A stretch of DNA of 64,000 bases from Brachionus rotundiformis (GCA_016802295.1 JAESIW010000090.1:248001-312000), one strand, 5' to 3'. Positions 1 through 11,720 are shown, counted from the stretch's first letter. Numbers and translations: made by a program. The notes: generated by a model from the sequence alone, not told the origin.

Positions 1-248
1 TATACAATTTTTGTAATTCATTTTAGAACTTTATGGGTTCCGCTCGTATGATAACAAAATCATACATATAAAAAAATCTAGTTTACCATTGTCTCTGAAG
101 GATTATCTAATCTAAAACAATACTAAAATGATATCCAATTTTAAGGTTAAAAATATTTTATTAAATTAAAGAAAATAACCATATTGGTATAATTTAAATG
201 TCACATAAAATAAAGTTTAATCTCATATGCTCTGGTCTTGTTCTTGAG

Positions 249-257
249 TATAAATAG
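249..257 (+). promoter_or_regulatory. TATA box of the UNC93-like gene
   Basis: A good TATA match (TATAAATAG) lies about 40 bp upstream of the ATG at 297. Normal spacing puts the transcription start near 280, leaving a very short 5' UTR. The call rests on motif and position only. Confidence 0.6.
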
Positions 258-296
258 AGTTCATATTAATTTTAAATACTCAATTTATTTTTTAAA

Positions 297-1895
297 ATGT
301 TTTTCCAAAATTGTCTAAAACTAAATGAAAAGCAAACAATTTATAAAAATTTCATCGCTTTTAACATTTGTTTTATCCTCATATTTGCGTCTTTTGACGT
401 AATAGCGATGATATCAAGTAAAATGGGACTCAAATTTATAAATTTATCTATTAAATATAAACAAAAAAAGGTGTTCTGAACCAGGACGGCAGTCTTGGCA
501 ACGGCAGCCAGGCCATAGTCTATTTGGTCCAGTTTTTGACCGGCCTGGTATGGCCACAGGTGATCATAGAGCTGATTGGTTTCAAATTTACCCTTATGCT
601 TGCGCAGACATGCTATCTGGTATTTTTTATTGCAAACACTTTTCCAACTTGGTCGACGCTTGTGCCCGGCTCCATTTTGTCCGGCTTTGCCAACAGTCTT
701 TCGTGGACCACGCTTGGCATTTACTTCACCATATTGAGCAAAAAATACTCCATGATCAAAAATATCACTTTTATTCATGCACAAACCCTGCTCTTTGGCA
801 CTTTTGGCTCAATATTTTTTTTCAGTATAAACATACAAAAAATAATAATCTTTTTCCAATTTATTATTTTAATAATTTAAAAAGACTACGTGCTTGGCTC
901 TATTTGGATCGGCACCATTCTAAAGCTCAAAGACCTACCAGTCAATTCAACATTTAACTATGCAGAGAGCTGCGGTGCCAACAATTGTCCAGCAACTGTT
1001 TTGCCCGAATCAGCTTCCAAGCCGTCCATTTCGTCTGTCTATGCTCTGTGCGCTACCATCAACGGTGCGTGCATTTTGTCCATTTTGGTGGCGTTTTTTT
1101 TCGTCGACGATCTTCAATACGACGAAAATATGAACCAAATTAAACGTGGCAAAATTGGCATTCAAAAAATAAGTAATTAAAAAAGCAATTAAATTTTTCA
1201 AAATTTATTTATTATTTATTATTTTTTAAAGTGTTTAAGTTTAAAAATGAGTTCAACAATTTGTTTGATTTGTCAAAACAGCTTAAAATCTGGTTGCTAA
1301 TGCCCATTGCTGTATTCCTTGGTTACGAGCTCACATTCATGTGGTTCGAATTTCATAGAGTAACAATTAAGCTTTTTTTAAAACCAATTATCTAATCTAA
1401 AACCCCAAGAGCTTTGTGTCCTGTCTAAAAAATGTGAATTTTATCGGCTGGGTGAGCATCACGTTCGGTCTGGCGGCCTCGCTGTTTTCGCTCATGTCCG
1501 GCAGGCTGGTCAAGTACATCGGCTTGCAGACAACAGTGGTGCTAATGCTGATGAAGTCGCTTATACTCCAAGTGTTCATGTTGTCATGGACACCGAATCC
1601 CGAGTCAGGAGTTTACATAATTTTCTTGATGGCGGTCTCTCTGGCTTTCACCGACTGCCTCGCCACTTCCCAAGTGCGCGCCATCTTTGGAATCTTCTTT
1701 CCCTCCAACCCGTCGGCCTACAGTGCTGCCATCATGTTTGAAACTGTCGGACTTGTCCTTGGTTCTGTCCTGTCCATCTACTTTTGTACTCAAATTAAAT
1801 TGTATGTTTTTATTGCCATTACTGTAAGTGGCATATTTTCCTACATCTTCCTGGAGATAAGACATAATGCCAAAACCCAAGATGAAAAATTCTAG
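297..1895 (+). CDS. UNC93-like major facilitator family membrane protein, five exons
   Basis: Exons 297-417, 471-824, 885-1172, 1232-1359 and 1410-1895 join in frame with GT-AG introns of 50-60 bp and give 458 residues, the usual UNC93A length. The start is followed by a hydrophobic first helix (FIAFNICFILIF). Recognisable UNC93 blocks follow: SSVLNQDGSLG after helix 1, LVPGSILSGF, a cysteine-containing loop (ESCGANNCPA), LLMPIAVFLGYELTFMWFEF and SFVSCLKNVNFIGW. The protein ends with several helices and a short polar tail. The family has about 11-12 membrane helices; members act as regulators of ion channels or in trafficking (UNC-93, UNC93B1), and UNC93A substrates are poorly known. A TATA box lies just upstream, and an AATAAA-like signal follows in the AT-rich 3' flank. 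No break or missing segment is seen. I am sure of the family but not of the cargo. Confidence 0.9.
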
Positions 1896-2253
1896 ACCAA
1901 CAAACAAACTTTCTATATATTTTTATAAATAGATACATATATATTATTTTTTTTATATATTTTTTTTTCTAAATCAAATTTTTTGTTTAATTTAAATTGA
2001 ATAAATAAAATTTTATTTTTCTAATTAAATTTAATGTTTGATGAAAAAAGAAAAAAATTAAAAATTTTAATTTAGATAGATTTTTTTATTTTTTTATTTG
2101 TTTTTTTATTTTAAATAAACATCTTGAGATTTATAATTTTTGATTTTAAATAAAACAATTTATCAAATGATATCCTGTAATTATGTTCAAAATGAGACCT
2201 TAAATTAAAGTAGAAAAAAAAAATGTGTAAAATATTAAGAACCTTGACAAAGG
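1896..2253. other. Intergenic, AT-rich
   Basis: This is 3' flank of the UNC93-like gene and 5' flank of the next gene. It holds polyadenylation-like AATAAA strings and long A/T runs. No coding signal was seen on either strand. Confidence 0.6.
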
Positions 2254-2260
2254 TATAAAT
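2254..2260 (+). promoter_or_regulatory. Candidate TATA box of the NHR-Roc-COR-Death-TIR gene
   Basis: A TATAAAT motif lies 82 bp upstream of the ATG at 2342, so the 5' UTR would be about 50 bp. In such AT-rich DNA the motif alone is weak evidence. Confidence 0.35.
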
Positions 2261-2341
2261 TATTATGATTTTATTAGCTTAAATAATAAATAATAAAGCT
2301 TATATTGGAAGAATCGGGAATAAAATTTTAATTTGAAAAAA

Positions 2342-5300
2342 ATGTATTTTCATTCGGTTCATGGAAAGAACATAGAATTGTCACCAGATTTTTGTCAAGC
2401 CAAGCGGTTGTCGGGCTTTTGCCAAGGCATAACATTTTCTAGCAGTCCGCTGGCGCCACTTCAGCGAGTGACATTTATGGCCGAGAAAATACCAGACAGC
2501 ACATGGACCGGCAGTTTGCGCATCGGTCTGACATCTAAAAATCCATCTACACTTCTTTCCAGCGAACTTGTGGACTTTTCTTATCCAACATTGCGTGACA
2601 CCGACTCCTATTGGATAGCCTGTATCAAAAAGTCCTATCTAAAAGATGGAAATAGGCTCACTTTGGTGCTGGACAAAAACAACTCTCTTTATCTAGAAAT
2701 AAACAGCGTGGTCAAAACAACTCTGTTTGACAAGATTTCTCCCAGTGTATCCAAGTTATGGCTAATACTGGACATATATGGTTCAACTGGCTCGGTGCAG
2801 TTTTTGTCTTCGGACGAAACGCCCTATGAAATCAAAAAAAGAGGTCTTGACGCGGTCAACAACTTCCACAGTGCGTGTATTACTGGCGGCTCCAGGCCTA
2901 TATACAAAACCATGCTCTTGGTAGTTGGTCAAGACAACACAGTCAAAAAAAACCTAAAATACTGTCTGGTCAATTCAAAGTATGAGTTAATAAATATGCT
3001 TTTGTTTTTAATTTTATTAATAAAAATCCAAGTAATAGGCAAAAAATGAGATTGGAAAATACAGGTTCGTTTAGGGTCAAAATAGATGAGTCAGTCTGGC
3101 AACTTAAAACTCAGAGATACACCAAAAAAATAAATCCAATTTTGAGCAGGGCGCGATCAAATGACTCGCTGCATAAAGATAACAGGACCAGGTTTAAATT
3201 GGAAAAGTCGAATTCAATGGACTCGATTGAAAATTATAATGCAGCCAGTGATACCAGTGATGACCAGGACTCGGATGATGACAATAATTCAGATGATGAG
3301 TTGTATCAAATCGAGGAATTGGATGAACTTAACCAATCTGATCTTGACCCAGGTACGGACTTAGATCACCTCATATTTGAATCACTGCCTAATAGACTGA
3401 TTAATAGTCTATTATCTATAAAAAAAAAATAAATAGAATTGAGGTTAAGCTTAAAATTTTGATTTTTATTAGCCTAATAATTAATTGAATGCAAAATAAT
3501 TGATTAAGTCTGGTTATGGTGACTTTTGGTAGATAGATTAAAAAAAAAATTTAAATTAATTTATTTATCATTTTATAGCTTAAAAGTAAAAGATAAAATA
3601 AAATAATTTTGGTTCTAAAATCATTTTACCATTTATATTGATACTTTGGTGATTTTTTGCTTTTTTTGAAAGCGTAAAAAAATTTAATAAATTATTAAAT
3701 AATTTTTATCTTTTTGATCGTTTTAGCTGATATGAAAAAAGATCCAAGCGGACATGGTTATAAACAGATTGCGGTAAACATTTACCGAGAGCTGTACAAG
3801 AATGTTTTAAACGACAGACTCGAGTCGATGCTGTACGACCGAGAAAGTCTAAATTTTAATCAGGACCAGATATTGAAAATAGCTCTGGAAGAATTTGACA
3901 ATAGCATTTATAGTCATTTGCCATGTTATAAAATTTTGCATCTATGCTTTAAACAAGTTGTCCTAAATGAGATTAAGATTATCAAATTTAAATCAATGGG
4001 AAGTACAATTACAGTCAAGTCCGCTGATGAAAAAGATACAAACAATTTGGAAAAATTGACCAAAAATCGCCTCTCACTTACCATATCAAATATTGGTAAG
4101 TCATTTTCCATACATATAATTATTACTACTATTATTGTATTAACTTCTATAATAAAAATATTTTTTAAGTTTAATTTTTTATTAAAATATTGGTTAAATA
4201 TTAAAATTTTAAAATAAGTTTATTAATTACAGATAAAAAAAAAGATTTTTTTTTCATTAAATGATAAATAAATTAGATGCTAGTTAATTAATTTAATTTT
4301 AGCTGACCAGACCTATCAAATATTGTACTCGTCAAGAGCAATATATTTGGTATGCTTTGACTTGACCAAGGATTTCAATGACCCGGTTGAGTCAAGCGAA
4401 TTCTGCCAGTCCAATAACCAAATGACTTATGTAGAATACTTGGACATGCTCTTAAAAGGCATACACAGCCATACGGCTAAATTTTCCGAATCAAACTCGA
4501 CCAATGACATCTATACAAAGGTTAAATTTGACCAAAACTTGGAAATTAACTTCAAGTACTCGTCCATTTTGCCCTCAATCATACTAGTTGGCACTAACAA
4601 AAACAATCTCAGTGACCAAGAAATAAACCGCAAGTTCGACTATCTAAAAGAGTTTATCTCATCTAAAATCTATTCTAAGCATTTGATCGAACCATTCATA
4701 GCTTTGGATGATTTGTCCGAGTGCGAGTCTTTCACAAACGACTCGAATATATACACTCTCAAGCGCTTAATTGAACTAGTTGCCTACAAAGAGCCTTATA
4801 TGGGCGAACAGCAGCCGATTAGATGGATGAAGTTTGAAAAAAGCTTGGACAAATTGAAGCAAAAAGGTCTCTTTTATGCGTCACTGTCTCAAATATGTGA
4901 ATTGGCACATGATAAAGACATCCGCACTCAGGAAGAATTGAGCACTTGCTTAAATTTTTTAAACGATCTGGGCACCATCATTTACCATGGTAATGCCAAT
5001 GACATATTCCTACGCAATACAGTTATTCTCAGACCATTTAAATTGATCGAAATTTTCAACAAAATTCTTTACGCCTCAGAGACCAGTTTGGACATTAATT
5101 CGCCAAAATTGACCGATTTATGGGAAAAATTTGACAAACACGGTGTTCTGGATGAGCTATTGCTGGATGCTTTGTGGAAGGACGAGATCAATCAGAGGCC
5201 TGGTTTGCTCGGCCTAATGAAAAAATTCGACCTCATATGTGAGAAAACCAAGACCAACTTTGCCACCAGCAGAGAATATTTGGTGCCAAGTAGGGCCACT

Positions 5301-8170
5301 GTTAGGTACAATCACAACAATCACAATCACATAATTAGATTTAATAATGGTAACATTAACTTTGGCAACAGTAACTCATTCCAAGAGAGCAGTTTTATCG
5401 AGGATGTCTCTGACTTTAGTATCAACTCATTTGAGAAGAACAGGCTTAAGCTGGATGCCAATAATGTTCATGTGGTTGAATTTTTTTATGATTTTTGTGG
5501 ATTTTTTACAGGTGAGCGCGAAAATTTTACCAAAATTAATTTTAAAAAAAATTAAATTCATTAATATATCTAATCGTTTTTATTAAAATTTTATTAAATC
5601 TACAGTTTGTTACAAAAGTTGAGACAGATTTGTTTTTTAAATGTTTATCGGTCATCGATCCAAAAACATAAAACCAAAAAAAATTTAATGAAAGAAAAAA
5701 TGGTTCAGGAGTTTAGAAGTTTTTATAATTTATTGTTTGAAATGACCGCCTTTGGCTTTATAAACAGCCAAAATCAAATCTTTAACCTCTTTGTGTAATA
5801 CCTCTTTTAAATGCTCAATATAGGTTACTTTAGTGTTTACCATTTTGGCATCGATGTATGACCATAAGTTCTCGATTAAGTTTAAATCTGGTGAACGGGC
5901 ACACCATAACAGATTTCAATGTTCTGTTCTTTGAACCAGTCGCTCACTGAGTGAGGGGCATGTGCTGAAGCCTCATATTCCTCATAGGCTCATTTGGCTC
6001 AAATAGGAGTTCACCAGATGGTAAAAGATTTTTTTCCAAGTTGTTGATATAGACAAATTGATTAATTCGCCATGTATAAATGTTGCATATACTAGTGCCT
6101 TTGTAAGGAATGAATCCCCATTAACCGGCTGAGTCTCCACCGTTTTGTAACCTTGGTGTACAGAATTTCGGGAGAAACTTTTTTTTTAAAGACTTTTTAC
6201 TATTACTCTTGACTTAGGATTTAAGACCTCAAATTTGGACTCGTCACTGAAACCAACTCTGGTCCGATCATTAACCATCCAATTAAGTCTCTGTTTACAC
6301 CACTTTGGGGTTAAAAGTTATAATTGCATTTTCATTTAAATTTTCTAAAAATTAAATAAATAAAAATTTTAGATAAATAAAATAATTAATTTCTAAACAT
6401 TTGCAAAACATTGTATTTATTTACTAAATTAAATAATAAAATAAATATTGTGAAATAATAATTAAAAAAAAATATTTTTTAGAGATTTTATTCCATCGTA
6501 TAATAACAAGAACAGCCAAATGGACATTGATGAAAACTGGCTCGGACATGAACAAATCAGTTAAATTGTACTCAAACGCAGCCAGGTTCTATTTGGACGA
6601 AAACCATGAATTTCTGATCGAGCTGGCGCCAATAAAATACGCTCGGATCAAAATTCAAATAATCCGAGTGAATGATGCCGAGTCCGAGGATGCATTACCA
6701 GTGCCAAATTCATGTGCCAAAGTGCGCAACTTTTTGGAAACAGTTCTTATTGACCTAAAAAGCATTTGGGTCAAGCGGCTCAAATTTAACACTTGTGTTC
6801 AGTGCTATTGTGACAAAGTGTGCCAAATTCACCAGAAAAAATTTTGCTCTCATAACGAGTGCATTCATTTTTTGAATTTAGACGAATGCTTGACCAATAA
6901 TGTAAAAAATACCAGTCATATTTAACCAATTTTAATTTGAATAAATTTAATTTAAGATAGTTTATTGTGATTACCGACGGGTCAAGACCCTTATTTACCA
7001 AAGCTGGTTTCCAGTTCAAAATGTTTCACGTAATAATCAACTAATTAAAAAAATCCTGCTTTTAATAGATAAATTTATTAATCAATTTAGTGCACAAAGG
7101 CCCCATATTGAACGCTGTTAAGTCATTTTCGGACAAAAATACCTACTATGAGGAGAACAGTTTACCAAATTGGATAAAAAATGTGGCAAAATTGCTCAAA
7201 CCATGCAAAGATGAAGCAGTCAAAGTTGTGCCCAACGAAAACGACTGGTTGGCGTTGGCACGACTACTTGGCTACAACAAAAGTCGCATAAGCTATTTTA
7301 ACCAAAGTGATAACCCTCCGTTGCAGCTAATTTGCGACTGGATCATGTCAAGTGATAACACCAATCTTACCATTGAATTCTTAATCAACTATTTGGAACA
7401 AATAAACCGAGAAGATGTCATCAAAGTAATCAATAATGAAAGAGGTTTGGAAAATGAAAAAAAAAAAATTGGTTTAAATTTTGGTCTAAAATTTTATTAT
7501 AAAAGATAAAGAAACAGATAAATATTCAGTTTTTATGAGCTATCAATGGGACTCGCAGGAGACAGTGGTGAAAATAAAGGAGCATTTGGAAAAGGCAGGA
7601 TTCAATTGTTTCATGGACATTGGACAAATTGGTGGAGGCAATTTGTTGTATCAGAAAATAGATGAAGCCATCCGCAATGCCAAAGTGGTCGTGGCGTGCA
7701 TTACGCCCAAGTTTGTAGTGTCGCATTACTGCAACCGCGAAATGGCCTTGGCGGACTTGCTGCGCAAGCCAATAGTGCCGATAATGTTGACAGTGACACC
7801 ATGGCCTCCGCCAGGCGGAATGGGTCTCATTTTTAGCCAGTTGGTCTATGTGGACTATTTCGGCGTAGGTGGTCATGGTGGATGCGGAGTAGCAGCTGAT
7901 AGAGAACAAAGAAACAATGAGATAGTTGCCATGATTGCCAGACATGTCAATCCGTCATCATATTTTCTAATGAACATAGATCTTGGTGTAGATGAGAAAA
8001 AGTCCAAGAAAAAGCTGATCGAGTCCTTAAAAGCCAGCCGGGCAAATGCTTACGAGTCCACTGACCCGGTCACCATTTTCCAAAGTACTAACCAAATGAA
8101 TCAAACTGCTGACATGTCCCAAGTTCAGCATGTCAATAATCCAAAATGTCTTGTCTGTGGTATTTTATAG
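2342..8170 (+). CDS. NHR - degenerate Roc - COR - Death - TIR signalling protein, eight exons
   Basis: Exons 2342-2979, 3039-3352, 3727-4095, 4303-5511, 6483-6901, 6957-7029, 7091-7444 and 7518-8170 join in phase and encode 1342 residues. Domains in order: Neuralized homology repeat (about 1-160; FHSVHGKNIELS, LRIGLTS); Roc GTPase-like region (about 185-600) with a degenerate P-loop (GQDNTVKKNL) and an acidic insert; COR (about 608-960; PIRWMKFEKSLDKLKQKG, LLGLMKKFDLIC, ILFHRIITRTAKW) ending in a Cys/His-rich stretch; Death (about 1045-1122; NDWLALARLLGYN); TIR (about 1126-1275; VFMSYQW, CFMDIGQIGGG, HYCNREMALAD). The last four residues are CGIL. NHR domains bind partners in ubiquitin ligase pathways; Death and TIR domains act in innate immunity and cell death. 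By inference this is an intracellular immune or stress receptor. The fourth intron, about 970 bp, carries a dead transposon. Uncertain points: exon 2 may start at 3033, and its 3' end could extend past 3352. Confidence 0.88.
5603..6320 (-). mobile_element. Degenerate Tc1/mariner transposase fragment inside an intron
   Basis: The minus strand encodes the C-terminal half of a Tc1-like transposase. It shows VGFSDESKFEV (second catalytic Asp), ENLWSYID preceded by SPDLNLI (catalytic Glu block), and a terminal KGGHFKQ with its stop at 5730-5732. Stops and frame breaks lie between these blocks, and the N-terminal DNA-binding part is absent. The left edge, just after TA at 5602-5603, reads CAGTTTGTTACAAAAG, which resembles a Tc1 inverted terminal repeat; no matching right repeat was found. 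The element is antisense to the host gene and confined to the intron, so the host reading frame is intact. Confidence 0.8.
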
Positions 8171-8693
8171 CTTGTTATTGTTTAAAAAAAATTATACAAA
8201 ATAAAATTTGTTTTTCTTTTTTGTCAAAATTAAGTTTTTTCGGCCAAATTGATTAATTTTGATGTTGAAAAAAAATTCAAAAAGTAAAGAAGATTTTTCT
8301 CTTGCCTAAATTGGTGGTGTCTTTTTCCAAATTTTTTTAAAATAGAGCACACAAGTCAACCATGAATTGACTTTATAAGAAGCCATTTAGAATTAATATT
8401 TTAGATAAAGTTAACTATATTATAGACAATAAAACTATTGTGTTGAATAATTTTATTTAGGTAATTAAAAACTATAGTAAAAAAATTTTATTTTGTCTTT
8501 AATTAAAAAAATGGTTTAGTTATTTTAACTTGCAATTGGTAGCAATTACGTATGTATTTGCCATTATTTTAAGATTATATATAAAAAAAATGTATCAGAA
8601 ACAATTAAATGAATAATTAATTTTTTTAAACTAAAAAAAAAAAAATTTTTAATTTATTAATAATTTCTTATTTTCTATGTTGGTTTATTTTTT
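8171..8693. other. Intergenic, convergent gene ends
   Basis: AT-rich DNA between the 3' ends of two convergent genes. Only A/T runs and polyadenylation-like strings were seen. Confidence 0.6.
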
Positions 8694-10190
8694 TTATTTT
8701 TTACTCGACACAAAAGTAACTTTATTTTTATTAAAATTTAATTTTTTGATAATTATCTTAAACAATAAATCAATAAATTCCGCCAAACTTAATATACTTA
8801 TTCCCAAAAATAATCCCAAAGTGCCACCAATGGTTCCGACTAGGCTGTCCCATGTCATGCTTGCTTTCTCTGATATTTCAGTTTGTCTCAAATGCTCATA
8901 AAAGATGTTCACTGCGAGGATATTTTCGCGCAGCTCATCGACACTTGTGTTAGTCCTGTTGTTGAACAAGGCCCTTATTTTGTCAGTTTTGGTCAATTCA
9001 TTGGCATAAGAGGCCGACGGGTATCTGCTCTCTGATTTGGTTATCGAATAGCTCACAGACTCACATTCTAATGGACACTTCTGGTTCACTATACTTTTAT
9101 AATCTGATGTTGTGATATATTTATAGTTTTGTATTGCACAAAGTTGTTCTTCAATTGTATCACAGGTATTGTTACTTTCCAGAATCACATTTGAGCTCAG
9201 ATCTTGGCATCTGCACTTTTTTAAAGTTTCTGACTGAATGTAGGCATAAAAGCAGTCAATTTGGCGATAAGTCAAATTGGATCTGAACACCTTGTGGTAA
9301 TATTCTGAATCAAATGAATCTATTGAGTTTAAATTGCTGACACATTCGCTGTATGGATGAGGCAATTGTTTGATTGTTTTTCTCTCCAGAGCAAGGTTGG
9401 TAGTAACTCCTGGCAGCAAGTCAAATCCTTCGCCGATTAGCGGCTTGATTGAATTGTCATTGATGAAAATGCTGATTCCATCTGATAGGCTTAATGATTC
9501 CCGTCTTTCTGACCTACCAATGTTTAATTCAAGCATAAGACCATTGTATTTGCCAGTGTGGTAGGACTTTTTTGCTTTATTTTGTTCGCTAAAATGACTG
9601 ATTGCATTGAAACGATAGCAATTGCCATAGATGGTGTGATAGAACCAAGACCAGTCATTTTGATTACATTCATTAAAATTAAAAAGACAGCTGATGAATA
9701 TTTTATTAAAAGGAACAAAATTTGTATTGTTCTTTAAGCTAGTTGACTTGAGAAAAACTGAAGATATGTAATTTATGAAATTAATGCTGAAAAAAAACTT
9801 GGAAAAATCTCCTTGGAATACCGAATCAAGTAAAATGGAATCTGTAAAGTTTTCAAGTCCATTTTCTTTCCAAAAATGTTTGACGGTTTTAAATGCTTCA
9901 TCTGTTCTAACTGGATTGATGGTACAAACAGTAATTGCTGGAAACGTGAGAGAATCTTTTTCGACCACCCTTATTTTGGTTATCACTTCATAATTCAAAA
10001 AGTTCACAATGCTCGAAAATATTACATAAACGCAAAAACCATTCGATGCCAAAAACACACTGATCCACATTATTTTTATCAGTAGGCTTTTTTCGCGGAA
10101 GATATTTGGAATTCCGTGCATGGATATACTTTGGGTCCATTCTTTGAATATTTCTTTACATTTTGGGGAGTCACATTTGGATTCTTTCAT
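8694..10190 (-). CDS. DEG/ENaC (acid-sensing/degenerin-like) sodium channel, intronless
   Basis: A single exon encodes 498 residues from the ATG at 10190. An in-frame ATG at 10229 would add 13 residues, but the 10190 start is preceded by TCAAA and matches family N-termini. The cytosolic N-terminus has the His-Gly gating motif (SMHGIP) before TM1 (IKIMWISVFLASNGF). A large extracellular domain follows with FPAITVCTINP, many cysteines (for example CFYAYIQ, KKCRCQ, KCPLECESVSY) and several N-glycosylation sites. It ends with a pre-pore segment and TM2 containing the GxS selectivity filter (GLFLGISILSL) and a short basic tail. These are trimeric, amiloride-sensitive cation channels of the plasma membrane, gated by protons, peptides or touch; the ligand here cannot be read. 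It is convergent with the upstream TIR gene. Confidence 0.93.
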   Translation of the reverse strand: MKESKCDSPKCKEIFKEWTQSISMHGIPNIFREKSLLIKIMWISVFLASNGFCVYVIFSSIVNFLNYEVITKIRVVEKDSLTFPAITVCTINPVRTDEAFKTVKHFWKENGLENFTDSILLDSVFQGDFSKFFFSINFINYISSVFLKSTSLKNNTNFVPFNKIFISCLFNFNECNQNDWSWFYHTIYGNCYRFNAISHFSEQNKAKKSYHTGKYNGLMLELNIGRSERRESLSLSDGISIFINDNSIKPLIGEGFDLLPGVTTNLALERKTIKQLPHPYSECVSNLNSIDSFDSEYYHKVFRSNLTYRQIDCFYAYIQSETLKKCRCQDLSSNVILESNNTCDTIEEQLCAIQNYKYITTSDYKSIVNQKCPLECESVSYSITKSESRYPSASYANELTKTDKIRALFNNRTNTSVDELRENILAVNIFYEHLRQTEISEKASMTWDSLVGTIGGTLGLFLGISILSLAEFIDLLFKIIIKKLNFNKNKVTFVSSKK

Positions 10191-10506
10191 TTTGAGATTT
10201 TTTTTAAGCTTATAAAGAATAACTAACAAATACCAATAAGTTATAAAAAGTTAGTTTTTTTTGTTTTTTTATTAAATAATTAATAAATTTAATTAACATA
10301 TTAATGTTTAACAAAGAATGTCTAAAAAATTTTATTATTATTTTTATTTAAATTTTTTTAAAAAATTGTTAAAAAAACTTTATTGCTACAATCAAATAAA
10401 ATTTATCAGTTAAGACTAAAAATATCATGTGTGACAATTTCCTGATGATTTTAGATATTATCCAAAATTTTATATGGTTAATGAATGGTTTACGGTGGAA
10501 TGGAAT

Positions 10507-10902
10507 GCATGTGGTCTTTCACGTAGTCTGCAGAAGAGCTGTATGGCGGGTACATAGACCTACGGGTCTTTGTCCAAGTCTTGTCGTATGAGGGCGCCGC
10601 TGGCTTCGACCATCTCCCAGTATAGAATCCGAAAGGAGCGAGAATCTGCTGTACAGCTGACCCTCTGCAGACAGTACGTAACTTTGGAAGCCTTAAGTTA
10701 AGACTTTTCTCGAGTGAGAGAGAGGTCGCTTGGTTTGTGGTTCCAAGCTAGTCTAAATAGTTGTCGAGTTCGCAGCCATTGAGTGCTCGGATGAGTGGCG
10801 CTGTTTATGATGAACGTCCCACTGGCTTCTTAGGGAAAGTTAGGGCCGTCATAACTCTGCCAAAGCCGGTCCCAAGCCCGGTTGCGAAAAGAGGAGGGTG
10901 AC
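10507..10902 (+). repeat. GC-rich interspersed repeat, copy A
   Basis: A block of about 395 bp, much richer in GC than its surroundings. It recurs at 33594-33802 (same strand, 5' part missing), at 59436-59827 (opposite strand) and in part at 59852-59911. The 3' end reads GGTCCCAAGCCCGG followed by GAGGAGGGTG. It has no open frame. It is probably a short retroelement or the 3' end of a retrotransposon; the class is not established. Confidence 0.75.
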
Positions 10903-11394
10903 ACTCTAGATAATCCATAATTATCCAATTTGCTCTTTAAAATTTAAGTTTTGTTTTATTTCATTTTATTTTTATATTTTAAAACTAATTATAAATGGTT
11001 TTTTAATCCATACTTTAGTAATCAAAGTCATATTTTATAATTTATTATTAAATTAAATTTCAAAAGTCAAGATATTTTTTATTCATTAATTAAAACATAT
11101 AATTTTATTATTTTGAATTAAAATATTTCCATTTTTTACCGAATCAAATGTTATCAGTTTTAATATAAATTAACATTTAAAAAAAAAAGAATCCTTTACA
11201 ACATAATTTTAAAATAGCATATAATTTAATAAAAATTATAATTCTACAATTCAACTTAGCATAAGTTTTTTTTTTAGTACAAACATTTTTTATCTTCTTC
11301 AATTATAATGATAATTGTAATTTTAAAAATTACTTGCTCAATTTAGTAACAAAGAATATTATACAGATAATACTTTTTGGTACTAAAATTTCAT

Positions 11395-11720
11395 TTAAAT
11401 TATACTTTATCTATACAGTAATCAACATCAATCCATCTATCAAAATAATTTTCTTTATCTAAATCCTCTTGTTGATTATTACAACAAATATCACATAAAC
11501 GCTTCATGTCTATCAAATAATAATAACATATAATGTTCAAAAGATTTTATTTTATTTTCTGATATCTATGACGGCATCAATCGGTTGTTCTTGAAATTTT
11601 TCTTATTAACTATACTTGGAACTAGTTTAGATTTGGTTGTAGTATAACATGTAGTAAAGTGGTCTGATAACTGAAGTTTAGGTTGGCACATGTCAAGAAT
11701 TGAATCTACAACGAACGTAA
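11395..11720 (-). pseudogene. Possible non-LTR retrotransposon endonuclease fragment
   Basis: The minus strand reads VDSILDMCQPKLQLSDHF, which resembles the end of an apurinic-type endonuclease domain (the SDH motif). Further open stretches follow (KRLCDICCNNQQEDL), broken by stops. It is short and decayed, and could be chance similarity in AT-rich DNA. Confidence 0.3.

Noticed and set aside
341..784. Long minus-strand frame over the UNC93-like gene
   Set aside because: It is the complement of UNC93 exons and has no family similarity; the plus strand explains the DNA.
3353..3432. Extension of TIR-gene exon 2 to the stop at 3432
   Set aside because: The donor CCAG|GTACGG at 3352 joins exon 3 in phase; a run to the stop would end the protein before Roc.
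5607..5798. Possible extra COR exon after 5604
   Set aside because: The sequence matches a Tc1 terminal repeat and transposon flank, and the exon at 6483 joins 5511 in perfect phase with conserved COR residues.
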